From contig JAILEU010000007.1 in assembly GCA_024697785.1 (NCBI GenBank), forward strand, positions 1-46,362: 46,362 bases of DNA, given 5' to 3'. Below are positions 15,391 to 22,797 of this stretch, piece by piece (the first letter of the stretch is position 1; the number at the start of each line of letters is the position of its first letter). Under the pieces are notes generated by a model. It was not told the origin of the DNA. It saw nothing but the letters and a program-made list of their open reading frames with translations, and did not search any database. This DNA is from Bacteroidaceae bacterium (GTDB lineage: Bacteria; Bacteroidota; Bacteroidia; Bacteroidales; Bacteroidaceae). A program made the position numbers and the translations under genes.

Positions 15391-17063
15391 TACTTTTTCT
15401 TCGGTTGGAGGATGGCGCGGTAACGGGCAGGGTCGGCGAGGATGTCGCGGGCGGAACGGAGGTCGTCGTCATCCCTGAGCGTCTGGATGATGGCGCCGCG
15501 CTGGAAGTAGTAGCGGGTGATGATTTCGGTGGCGAGGAGCAGGCGGATGTCCTTCTGAAAATTGTCGAAATCTTTGTCGAGGTTGTGCTGGAGCTTGGCC
15601 TCAAGGGCGTTGAACTCCTCGCGGGCATCGTCCATGTAGCCTTCGAACTCGGCCCATTCCTTGAGGCTCTTGAGGGCTTTCTCGCTGCTGCGGTCGTAGG
15701 TAAAGCCGGAGGCGCGGACGCTGTCGCGGAAGGCGGCGTACATCTCATCCGTCACCACAAACTGCTCGGCAGGGGCGATGGTGGGGTGGGTGAGCCACCA
15801 ATGGGTGGCGAAGTCGAAGAGGCAGTCGTCGTTCGAGAGGTAGTAGAGGAGGTTTGGCACGCGGTCCACCTTGACTTCGATGTCGGGGCTGATGCCGCAG
15901 CCGTCGCGCACCTCGCGACCGGCAGCGGTGTGGAAGACGGTGGTGAGGCTGTCGGGGATGCGCCCGACGTTGCCATCCTCGTCGCGCCTCGCATAGTCGA
16001 TGGCTTGGATGCAGCGGCCAGAGGGGATGTAGTATTTCGAGGTGGTGACCTTTAGGTTGGCACCATAGGGCAGGTCGCGCGGCACTTGCACGAGGCCTTT
16101 GCCGTAGGTGCGGGTGCCGACGATGACGGCACGGTCGAGGTCCTGCAGGGCTCCGGCCACAATCTCGGCGGCTGAGGCTGTCTGGCCGTTGACAAGCACG
16201 GCAAGCGGCATGGTGGGCTGCGTGGCGGCATGGCGCGTCTTGTAGGTGTTGGAGGCTTGCGGCAGACGGCCCTTTGTCGCCACAACCGTCTCGCCCTTCG
16301 GCACGAAGAGGTTGACGATTTCTACGGCCTCGGCCAGTGAACCGCCGCCGTTGCTGCGCAGGTCGAGAACGAGACGTGTGGCACCCCGCTCCACAAGGTC
16401 CACAAGGGCGAGACGGACGTCGCGCGAGCAGTTATCGACGAAACGCTCGAAGAGGATGTAGCCTGTGCTGTCGTCGAGCATGTCGTAATAAGGGAGTACG
16501 GGCAGCTGGATGTTGGCGCGCGTGATGCGGTAGGTCTTGGGCTCGCTGCCGTCGGGCCGCTGGGCAGTGACGGTTACCGTCGTACCCGCCTCGCCGCGCA
16601 GCAGGTTGCTGACGGCCTGTGTGTCCATGCCCTTCACATCGATGCTATCCACACGGAGCAGAATGTCGCCTGCCCGAAGCCCGGCACGGTGGGCGGGCAT
16701 GTCTTCGTAGGGTTCGGAAATGACCACATGGTCACGTTTCTTCTGGTAGCGGATGACGGCACCCACACCCGCGTACTTGCCGGTAATCATCATCTCCAAT
16801 TCCTCCGTGTCGTCGGCAGGGTAATAGACAGTATAGGGGTCGAGGTCTTCCAACATGGCATCGATGGCGGTGTTGACGGAGGTCTCGTAGTCGAAGTCAT
16901 CGACGTAAAGCATCTTCAGCTCGCGAACGACAGAGTTGAAGACGTTGAGGCTCTTGGCAATGGTGAATGCTTTCTTGTCGCCTTTGGCCTTGTCGTCCCT
17001 GGACCAGGCGGAGGGGCAGATTATCGCTCCCATTAAAGCAAGGAGCAGTATGCGGTGTTTCAT
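15390..17063 (-). CDS. S41 family C-terminal processing protease
   Basis: A 557-residue exported serine protease of the tail-specific/CTP type, with an N-terminal signal peptide (MKHRILLLALMGAIICPSAWS). A PDZ domain follows at about residues 95-180 (GVGAVIRYQKKRDHVV, PAHRAGLRAGDILLRVD). The protease core has LDLRSNGGGSLAEAVEI, the nucleophile serine in NGQTASAAEIVAGALQD, and the base lysine in GTRTYGKGLVQV. Such proteases act in the periplasm on C-termini of envelope proteins; the substrate here is unknown. The C-terminal 130 residues are helical and charged, ending in KKK. The next upstream gene on this strand is the PfkB kinase. Confidence 0.92.
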   Translation of the reverse strand: MKHRILLLALMGAIICPSAWSRDDKAKGDKKAFTIAKSLNVFNSVVRELKMLYVDDFDYETSVNTAIDAMLEDLDPYTVYYPADDTEELEMMITGKYAGVGAVIRYQKKRDHVVISEPYEDMPAHRAGLRAGDILLRVDSIDVKGMDTQAVSNLLRGEAGTTVTVTAQRPDGSEPKTYRITRANIQLPVLPYYDMLDDSTGYILFERFVDNCSRDVRLALVDLVERGATRLVLDLRSNGGGSLAEAVEIVNLFVPKGETVVATKGRLPQASNTYKTRHAATQPTMPLAVLVNGQTASAAEIVAGALQDLDRAVIVGTRTYGKGLVQVPRDLPYGANLKVTTSKYYIPSGRCIQAIDYARRDEDGNVGRIPDSLTTVFHTAAGREVRDGCGISPDIEVKVDRVPNLLYYLSNDDCLFDFATHWWLTHPTIAPAEQFVVTDEMYAAFRDSVRASGFTYDRSSEKALKSLKEWAEFEGYMDDAREEFNALEAKLQHNLDKDFDNFQKDIRLLLATEIITRYYFQRGAIIQTLRDDDDLRSARDILADPARYRAILQPKKK

Positions 17064-17074
17064 ACCTTATTCTT

Positions 17075-17141
17075 ATAGTCTATGGTCTGTAGTCTATGGT
17101 CAATAGTCAATGGTCAATAGTCAATGGTCAATAGTCTATGG
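17075..17141. repeat. 7-bp tandem array (TAGTCTA/TGGTCAA type)
   Basis: About ten consecutive heptamers alternating TAGTC(T/A)A and TGGTC(A/T)N fill the gap between the S41 gene and the PfkB kinase. The array runs into the kinase 3' end: the stop codon and the last few codons (YRP, stop) are made of repeat sequence. Confidence 0.85.
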
Positions 17142-18119
17142 TCGATAGCATAGTAGCTTTGTCCTGATCTCTTCCCACGCTTTTTCGGGCAGGGTGGTGC
17201 CGATGACCTGGATGACGTATCCGGCGAGCAGGGAGCCCGCCTTGGCGCAGCGTACCATGTCCCAGCCATTCAGGAGTCCGTACATGACACCTGCGGCGTA
17301 GAAGTCGCCGGCGCCGGTGGTATCGATGACGTTCGCGACAGGCATGCTTTCGACGAAGGTGCGCTCTCCCTGACAGAGGATGGCTGACCCCCGCTTGCCC
17401 ATCTTCACGACGGCAATCTCGCACAGCCTGCCCAAGGATGAAAGCGCTTCCTCGGCCTCTTTGCCGGTGAAGGTACGGGCCTCCTCTTCGTTGGCAAACA
17501 CCACATCGACGGACTCCGTCACCAGCTCGGTGAAGAAGGCATGGTCGGCAGCCACGATGTTGTAGCTGGCGAGGTCGAGACAGACCTTGGCGCCTTTTGC
17601 CTTCGCCAGCTCAATGGCGCGACGGATGAGGGCGTGGTTCTGCACCAGATAGCCTTCTATATAAAGGTAGTCGCAGCCAGAGAACATCGTCTCGTCGAGG
17701 TCGTCGGGCTGCATGTCGCCCGCAGCACCGAGATAGGTGGCAAACGTCCGCTCGCCGTCGGGGGTGATGAAGGTGTGGGCTATGCCCGAGGGCAGCCCGC
17801 TCTGGATGAGAAGGGGGCGGATTCCTTTGCTGACGGCATTGTCGGCATAGAAACGCCCTGTCTCGTCGTCGCCCACCTTGCCGATGAAGGCTGGCGAGGC
17901 ACCCAGATTAGCCAAAGCCAACATGGTGTTTCCTGCCGAGCCACCTGTGGCGCGGCTTATCATCATCTGCTGCATTGCGCGGCGGATGTCAGGTAGGCGG
18001 CTGTCGTCAATCAACTGCATGCTGCCCTTCGGCAGAGCCAGCACGCGCAGTACATTTTCGTCACTCACTTGGGCCAGCACGTCGGTTAGTGCATTCCCTA
18101 TTCCTATGATTTGTTTCAT
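17136..18119 (-). CDS. PfkB family sugar/nucleoside kinase, probably adenosine kinase
   Basis: A 327-residue ribokinase-fold enzyme that transfers phosphate from ATP to a sugar or nucleoside. The two PfkB signatures are present: GGSAGNTMLALANLGA (about residues 57-72), followed by IGKVGDDETGRFY, and near the C-terminus DTTGAGDFYAAGVMYG, with the catalytic Asp and anion hole. The overall pattern (IIGIGNALTDVLAQV at the start) is that of the adenosine kinase group in Bacteroidales. The start is the ATG at 18119; the TTG four codons earlier is unlikely. The last codons lie inside a heptamer array. Confidence 0.85.
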   Translation of the reverse strand: MKQIIGIGNALTDVLAQVSDENVLRVLALPKGSMQLIDDSRLPDIRRAMQQMMISRATGGSAGNTMLALANLGASPAFIGKVGDDETGRFYADNAVSKGIRPLLIQSGLPSGIAHTFITPDGERTFATYLGAAGDMQPDDLDETMFSGCDYLYIEGYLVQNHALIRRAIELAKAKGAKVCLDLASYNIVAADHAFFTELVTESVDVVFANEEEARTFTGKEAEEALSSLGRLCEIAVVKMGKRGSAILCQGERTFVESMPVANVIDTTGAGDFYAAGVMYGLLNGWDMVRCAKAGSLLAGYVIQVIGTTLPEKAWEEIRTKLLCYRP

Positions 18120-18139
18120 ATATCTGTTCAATTACCGGG

Positions 18140-18147
18140 CAAAGGTA
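18140..18147 (-). promoter_or_regulatory. -7 box for the PfkB kinase
   Basis: On the minus strand TACCTTTG is 20 bases upstream of the ATG. Confidence 0.55.
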
Positions 18148-18198
18148 GTGACTTTCCCCCTAAAAAATCGCATAATCTCGAAAAAAAGTACATTTATA

Positions 18199-18230
18199 TT
18201 TGTTTTTTTGTCCAAGTTGCCGTACCTTTG
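18199..18230 (+). promoter_or_regulatory. Promoter of the tRNA-Asn pair
   Basis: TTTG at 18199-18202, a 20-base spacer, then TACCTTTG at 18223-18230: a full Bacteroidetes -33/-7 promoter, 22 bases ahead of the first tRNA. Confidence 0.7.
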
Positions 18231-18252
18231 CCGCGCATTTGAGAGAAATGCT

Positions 18253-18326
18253 GCTTCTTTAGCTCAGTTGGTTAGAGCATCTGACTGTTAATCAGGGGGT
18301 CCAAGGTTCAAGTCCTTGAAGAAGCG
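18253..18326 (+). tRNA. tRNA-Asn (GTT), copy 1
   Basis: A 74-base cloverleaf. The acceptor stem GCTTCTT pairs with AAGAAGC, and the discriminator is G. The D-arm is GCTC/GAGC. The anticodon loop CTGTTAA has GTT in place, and the T-arm is CAAGG-TTCAAGT-CCTTG. The CCA end is not encoded. Confidence 0.97.
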
Positions 18327-18348
18327 CGAAGGAAAAGAAAAGAGAATT

Positions 18349-18422
18349 GCTTCTTTAGCTCAGTTGGTTAGAGCATCTGACTGTTAATCAGGGGGTCCAA
18401 GGTTCAAGTCCTTGAAGAAGCG
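18349..18422 (+). tRNA. tRNA-Asn (GTT), copy 2
   Basis: Identical in all 74 bases to the first copy and separated from it by 22 bases. Probably on the same transcript, since no separate promoter fits in the spacer. Confidence 0.97.
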
Positions 18423-18430
18423 CAGACAAA

Positions 18431-18451
18431 GCCTCGTCGTGATGACGGGGC
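18431..18451 (+). terminator. Terminator of the tRNA-Asn pair
   Basis: GCCTCGTC, a five-base loop, GACGGGGC (one G-T pair), followed by the T-rich TCGTTTGCTTTTA. Confidence 0.6.
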
Positions 18452-18473
18452 TCGTTTGCTTTTAGGGAGGTCA

Positions 18474-18596
18474 ATAGTCTATGGTCTATAGTCTATAGTC
18501 AATAGTCAATAGTCTATAGTCTATAGCTTTGTACGCCCTCTGGGCGTGGCGGCCGCAAGGCCGCGAGAAGCAATAGACTATAGACCATAGACTATA
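18474..18596. repeat. Fold-back element of 7-bp repeats with two hairpins in its loop
   Basis: The left arm (18474-18526) has seven TAGTCTA-type heptamers. The right arm (18573-18596) has three in the opposite orientation. Between them are two hairpins: ACGCCC-tct-GGGCGT (18532-18546) and GCGGCC-GCAA-GGCCGC (18550-18565), the second with a GNRA-type loop. It fills the space between the tRNA terminator and the end of gpmI. Confidence 0.85.
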
Positions 18597-18604
18597 AGCC
18601 TAAA

Positions 18605-20098
18605 TCAAATCAAGCTGTGGCCGGTCATCTCGGCGGGCTGGGGGAGTCCCATAATCTTGAGGATGCTGGGGGCGACGTCGGCGAGGATGCCGTTCTGAAC
18701 GATGGTGTCGCGCTTTTCCGTGACGTAGATGAAGGGCACGGGGTTGAGCGAGTGTGCCGTGTTGGGCGTGCCGTCGGGATTGATGGCGTTGTCGGCGTTG
18801 CCGTGGTCGGCGATGATGATGGCCTCGTAGCCCGTGGCGCGGGCAGCTTCGATGACGCTGTGGACGCAGGCATCGACAGCCGTAACAGCCTTCGCAATGG
18901 CTTCATAAACACCCGTGTGGCCCACCATGTCGCCATTGGCGAAGTTGACGACGATGAAGTCATAGACATCGCTACGGATGGCTTCCACCAGCTTGGCGCA
19001 GACGGTGAAGGCACTCATCTCAGGCTGCAGGTCGTAGGTAGCCACCTTGGGCGAAGGGACAAGAATGCGGTCTTCATTTTTATAAGGTTCCTCACGTCCG
19101 CCATTGAGGAAGAAGGTGACGTGGGCGTACTTCTCCGTCTCGGCGATGTGGAGCTGGCGCAGTCCCTGATTGCTGATGTATTCGCCAAGGGTGTTCTCGA
19201 CGTTCTCCTTGTCGAAGAGGATGTGTACACCGGTAAACGAGGCGTCATAAGGCGTCATGCAGTAGTACTGGAGGCCGGGGATGGTGGTCATGCCGTGCTC
19301 GGGCATATCCTTCTGCGTCAGGGCGATGGTGATTTCCTTGGCGCGGTCGTTGCGGTAGTTGAAGAAGATGACGACATCGCCTTCCTTTATAGTGGCGTCG
19401 TACTTTGTGTTGACGATGGGCTTGATGAACTCGTCGGTGACGCCTTCGTCGTAGCTTTCCAGCATGGCGGCCACCATGTCGTCGCTCTGCTTGCCCTTGC
19501 CGTGGACAAGCTGGTCGTAGCCCACCTTGACGCGTTCCCAGCGCTTGTCGCGGTCCATGGTGTAGAATCGTCCGATGATGCTGGCCACCTTGATGTCCTT
19601 GTCGAGCAGGGTGCGGATGAAGCCGACGCCGCTCTTGGGGTCGGTGTCTCGTCCATCCATCAGGCAATGGACGTAGGTGTTGTCGATGCCGTATTCCCTG
19701 GCGATTTCGCAGAGGGTGATGAGGTGCTCGAGGCTGCTGTGGACGCCGCCGTCGCTGGTGAGGCCCATTAGGTGGACCTTTTTGCCCGTCTCTTTGGCAT
19801 AGGTGAAGGCGCTGACAACCTCCTTGTTCTGACGGATGCTGCCGTCGGCACAGGCGCGGTTGATTTTCACGAGATCCTGATAGACGACACGTCCGGCGCC
19901 GATGTTGAGGTGGCCCACTTCGCTGTTGCCCATCTGTCCGTCGGGGAGTCCGACATTTTCGCCGCTGGCCTGCAGCTGGCTGTGGGGATAGGTGGCGTTG
20001 AGGTAGTCAAGATAGGGAGTGTAGGTGTTGAAGATGACATCACCTTTGCCGTGGGCACCGATGCCCCAGCCGTCAAGAATCATTAATAATGCTTTCAT
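18605..20098 (-). CDS. gpmI: 2,3-bisphosphoglycerate-independent phosphoglycerate mutase
   Basis: Converts 3-phosphoglycerate to 2-phosphoglycerate in glycolysis through a phosphoserine intermediate; manganese-dependent, alkaline phosphatase superfamily. The N-terminal MILDGWGIG gives the first metal ligand, S59 in [14 protein letters not shown] is the nucleophile, and the substrate loop includes [13 protein letters not shown]. The second metal cluster is in [18 protein letters not shown] and [10 protein letters not shown]. At 497 residues it is near full family length. It ends the minus-strand run that begins with iorA, but an 83-base AT-rich gap separates it from rnhB, so it may have its own promoter. 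Confidence 0.95.
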   Translation of the reverse strand: MKALLMILDGWGIGAHGKGDVIFNTYTPYLDYLNATYPHSQLQASGENVGLPDGQMGNSEVGHLNIGAGRVVYQDLVKINRACADGSIRQNKEVVSAFTYAKETGKKVHLMGLTSDGGVHSSLEHLITLCEIAREYGIDNTYVHCLMDGRDTDPKSGVGFIRTLLDKDIKVASIIGRFYTMDRDKRWERVKVGYDQLVHGKGKQSDDMVAAMLESYDEGVTDEFIKPIVNTKYDATIKEGDVVIFFNYRNDRAKEITIALTQKDMPEHGMTTIPGLQYYCMTPYDASFTGVHILFDKENVENTLGEYISNQGLRQLHIAETEKYAHVTFFLNGGREEPYKNEDRILVPSPKVATYDLQPEMSAFTVCAKLVEAIRSDVYDFIVVNFANGDMVGHTGVYEAIAKAVTAVDACVHSVIEAARATGYEAIIIADHGNADNAINPDGTPNTAHSLNPVPFIYVTEKRDTIVQNGILADVAPSILKIMGLPQPAEMTGHSLI

Positions 20099-20181
20099 AA
20101 ATAATAAATGGTTTATGGGTTTATTTTGACTTTATCAAGGTTTATTTCGGCCTTTGGCCGAGGTTTTTTGGGGTTTAATCT

Positions 20182-20793
20182 TCAATCTTTTCCGAAGCTG
20201 AGCGTGAGCTGTCCGTCGCCAAGGAGGTTGTAGGTCATGCGGTGGTAGGGAGTGGTGCCGTACTGGCGGATGGCATCGCGGTGGGCGCGGGCGGGGTAGC
20301 CTTTGTTGTGGTTCCAGCCATAGGCGGGATACTGCTCGTGCAGACGGTCCATGTAGTCGTCGCGGTAGGTCTTTGCGAGGACGCTGGCTGCGGCGATGTT
20401 CATATACTTGCCGTCGCCCTTGACGATGGTCTTCCACGGCGTGTCGCCGTAGGGGGTGAAGCGGTTGCCATCGACGATGATGAATCCCGGGCGTACCTTC
20501 AGCCCATCGAGGGCGCGGTGCATAGCGAGGATGGAGGCGCGGAGGATGTTGATCTCGTCAATCTCTTGCGGGGTGACGATGCCCAGCGCCCAGCTGACGG
20601 CTGCCTCCTCGATGATGGGACGCAAGGCATAGCGCTGTCGGGCTGTGAGCTGTTTGCTGTCGTTGAGAAGTTCGTTCTGGAAGTCATCGGGCAGGATGAC
20701 GGCAGCGGCGTACACGGCACCCGCCAGGCAGCCACGTCCGGCTTCATCGCAGCCCGCTTCATACAGGCCTCGGTTCAGGCAGCACTCCAGCAT
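20182..20793 (-). CDS. rnhB: Ribonuclease HII
   Basis: Cuts the RNA strand of RNA-DNA hybrids and removes single ribonucleotides from DNA. The signature [18 protein letters not shown] holds the first two acidic ligands (D16, E17). FIIVDGNRF gives the third, and [21 protein letters not shown] is the conserved helix region. The 203-residue length is normal for RNase HII. It lies downstream of the aminotransferase, with a 66-base gap. Confidence 0.95.
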   Translation of the reverse strand: MLECCLNRGLYEAGCDEAGRGCLAGAVYAAAVILPDDFQNELLNDSKQLTARQRYALRPIIEEAAVSWALGIVTPQEIDEINILRASILAMHRALDGLKVRPGFIIVDGNRFTPYGDTPWKTIVKGDGKYMNIAAASVLAKTYRDDYMDRLHEQYPAYGWNHNKGYPARAHRDAIRQYGTTPYHRMTYNLLGDGQLTLSFGKD

Positions 20794-20859
20794 GGTTTCT
20801 ATCGTTGGTTTTTTCGTCGTTAATCCGGGAAATCGAGTTTTTGCTGTCGTAGGGACGTT

Positions 20860-22173
20860 CTACACGGGGTTGTTTTGCGCGAAGAGCCGGCAGCGCTGGT
20901 CGAGGAGCGGATAGTGGTGCTCCTGCATGGTGCTGCAGCAGGCGCGGATGCCCTGGCGCGAGCTGCCGGTAGTGCTGAGGACGATGCCGGTGATGCCGTG
21001 ATAGAGAAGCTGGCGCAGCAGGGTGCCGCCCTCCATGTCGTGATAGCCGATGGTGAAGAAGAGACCGTCGGAGACAGGCTCGTCGAGGTCGCGGTCGTAG
21101 GTGATGTTGAATCCGTGGGCAAGCATGATGTCCTTGATGCGGGCGGTGCGGCGGGCATACTCGCGGACGTCGTCGACGAAGGCGTAACGGCCGTCGGTGG
21201 CGGCACGCATCATGGCCGCCAGGGCACACTGGGCGCTGTGGCTGACGCCCGACGACAGGGTGTAGAGCATGTCGTAGGCATAGACGGCGCCGAACCGGCT
21301 GATGCCGTAGCGGGCGGCAAGGGTGGGATAGCTGCGGTGGAAGAGAGTGTCGGAGATGCAGGCGACGGCAATACGCTGACCTGCATAGGAGAACATCTTG
21401 GAGCCGGAAAGCATCAGGATGTAGTTGTCGGTATATCGGCTGACGGTGGGCTGGAAGGGGGGCTGGTAGGGCCGGCCAAGCGGGCGGCGGAAATCCATCG
21501 TCATGTAGGCGAGGTCTTCGATGACAACGACGTCGTATTTCGTGGCAAGCTCGCCGATGACGCGCAGCTCGTCGTCCGTCAGACACATCCACGAGGGGTT
21601 GTTGGGATTGCTGTATATAAGGCAGCAGATGCGGCCGGATGAGAGCATCTGCTCAAGCTTGGCGCGCAGGGCATCGGCGCCGCGATGGTCGGCAACGTCG
21701 AACGAAGCGGTGCGGGCACCGATGACGGCCGCCTGCATCTTTTGGACGGGGAAGCCGGGGTCGAGGTAGAGGATGGTGTCGCGCGATGGGTCGAGCTGGG
21801 TGCAGAGCATGAAGGCCGCAAAGACACCCTGCATGGAACCTGTGGTGGGGATGCAGCCCTTGGGGGCTATGTCGGTGTTGATGAAAGCCTTGACGAAACG
21901 CGAGGCTTCGGTCTTGAGGTCAGCGATGCCCTCGATGTCGGGATACTTGGAGGCTACGCCACGACGCAGGGCGTCGATCTCGGCCTCCACGCCGATGGCG
22001 GAGGGGGGTAGGCCGGGGATGCCCATCTCGAAGTGAATGTACTCTTGGCCGGTCTCCTGCTCCATGGTGCGGGCGATGGCGCCAATCTGACGGATGGAGG
22101 CGTGGTTGAGGTCGTCAATCTCCATGTCGTGGAGAAGCTGGTCGATGCGGGTTTGGCTGAAGGGGGTGGTCAT
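20860..22173 (-). CDS. PLP-dependent aminotransferase, class I/II
   Basis: A 437-residue fold-type I aminotransferase. The PLP-binding lysine lies in LMLSGSKMFSYAGQRIAVAC, and the cofactor Asp/Tyr region is VVVIEDLAYMTMDFR, after NPNNPSWMCLTDDEL. The start is the ATG at 22173; the TTG seven codons earlier falls in the upstream repeat. The substrate is not readable from motifs, but the gene directly follows iorB on the same strand. An aromatic amino acid aminotransferase that supplies or uses the arylpyruvates handled by IorAB is therefore the best inference. Confidence 0.85.
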   Translation of the reverse strand: MTTPFSQTRIDQLLHDMEIDDLNHASIRQIGAIARTMEQETGQEYIHFEMGIPGLPPSAIGVEAEIDALRRGVASKYPDIEGIADLKTEASRFVKAFINTDIAPKGCIPTTGSMQGVFAAFMLCTQLDPSRDTILYLDPGFPVQKMQAAVIGARTASFDVADHRGADALRAKLEQMLSSGRICCLIYSNPNNPSWMCLTDDELRVIGELATKYDVVVIEDLAYMTMDFRRPLGRPYQPPFQPTVSRYTDNYILMLSGSKMFSYAGQRIAVACISDTLFHRSYPTLAARYGISRFGAVYAYDMLYTLSSGVSHSAQCALAAMMRAATDGRYAFVDDVREYARRTARIKDIMLAHGFNITYDRDLDEPVSDGLFFTIGYHDMEGGTLLRQLLYHGITGIVLSTTGSSRQGIRACCSTMQEHHYPLLDQRCRLFAQNNPV

Positions 22174-22178
22174 TGGGG

Positions 22179-22213
22179 AATTGAAAATTGACAATTGATA
22201 ATTGGTAATTATC
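22179..22213. repeat. 7-bp tandem array (AATTGAN type) overlapping the iorB stop
   Basis: Five consecutive heptamers: AATTGAA, AATTGAC, AATTGAT, AATTGGT, AATTATC. The last one includes the iorB stop codon (22209-22211), and the array fills the 35-base gap to the aminotransferase. Confidence 0.85.
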
Positions 22214-22781
22214 CTTTGTTTTCGCGTCCGATGGTGAGGGCTTGGAGGTTCATATCGACGATGGCGTCGCCCTTGGCGGCAAAGACGGTGCGGATGGCCT
22301 GACGAAGCAGTTCGAAATCCATGCCAAGTGCGTCAGCCGCAGCACCAAGCAGTATCATATTGGCCGCCTTGGGCATTTTGTTGGCTTTGGCAAGGCTCTC
22401 GATGTCGATGTGTACGACATGGGGCAGGGAGTCGAGAGCGGCGTTGATGGCTTGGATGTCAGGATAGTTGGGGATATTGACGAAGGGGCTGGTGGCGGTG
22501 ATGACCCAGCCGTCCTTGCCGAGGTAGGGCTGGTAGCGAAGGGCTTCCATCGGCTCCATGGCGATGATAACGTCGGCGGTGCCGAGGGCGATGAGGTCGC
22601 TGTGGATGGGGTTGGACGAGATGCGGAGGTTCGACTGCACGTCGCCGCCGCGCTGGCTCATGCCGTGCACTTCGGCTTGCTTGATGTAGAGTCCCTGGTC
22701 GAGAGCGGCCTGGCCGATGATGGTGGCGATGGAGAGGATGCCCTGGCCTCCTACGCCTGCAAGTATGATGTCGGTTTTCAT
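22209..22781 (-). CDS. iorB: Indolepyruvate oxidoreductase, beta subunit
   Basis: The gamma-domain partner of IorA in the enzyme that oxidatively decarboxylates arylpyruvates to aryl-acetyl-CoA, passing electrons to ferredoxin, or runs in reverse. The 190-residue protein starts MKTDIILAGVGGQGILS, with the nucleotide/CoA-type glycine loop, followed by EVHGMSQRGGDVQSNLRIS, both diagnostic. It lies 16 bases downstream of iorA on the same strand. Its stop codon is within an AATTATC-type heptamer array. Confidence 0.94.
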   Translation of the reverse strand: MKTDIILAGVGGQGILSIATIIGQAALDQGLYIKQAEVHGMSQRGGDVQSNLRISSNPIHSDLIALGTADVIIAMEPMEALRYQPYLGKDGWVITATSPFVNIPNYPDIQAINAALDSLPHVVHIDIESLAKANKMPKAANMILLGAAADALGMDFELLRQAIRTVFAAKGDAIVDMNLQALTIGRENKG

Positions 22782-22797
22782 TGTCTGTGATGGAGTG

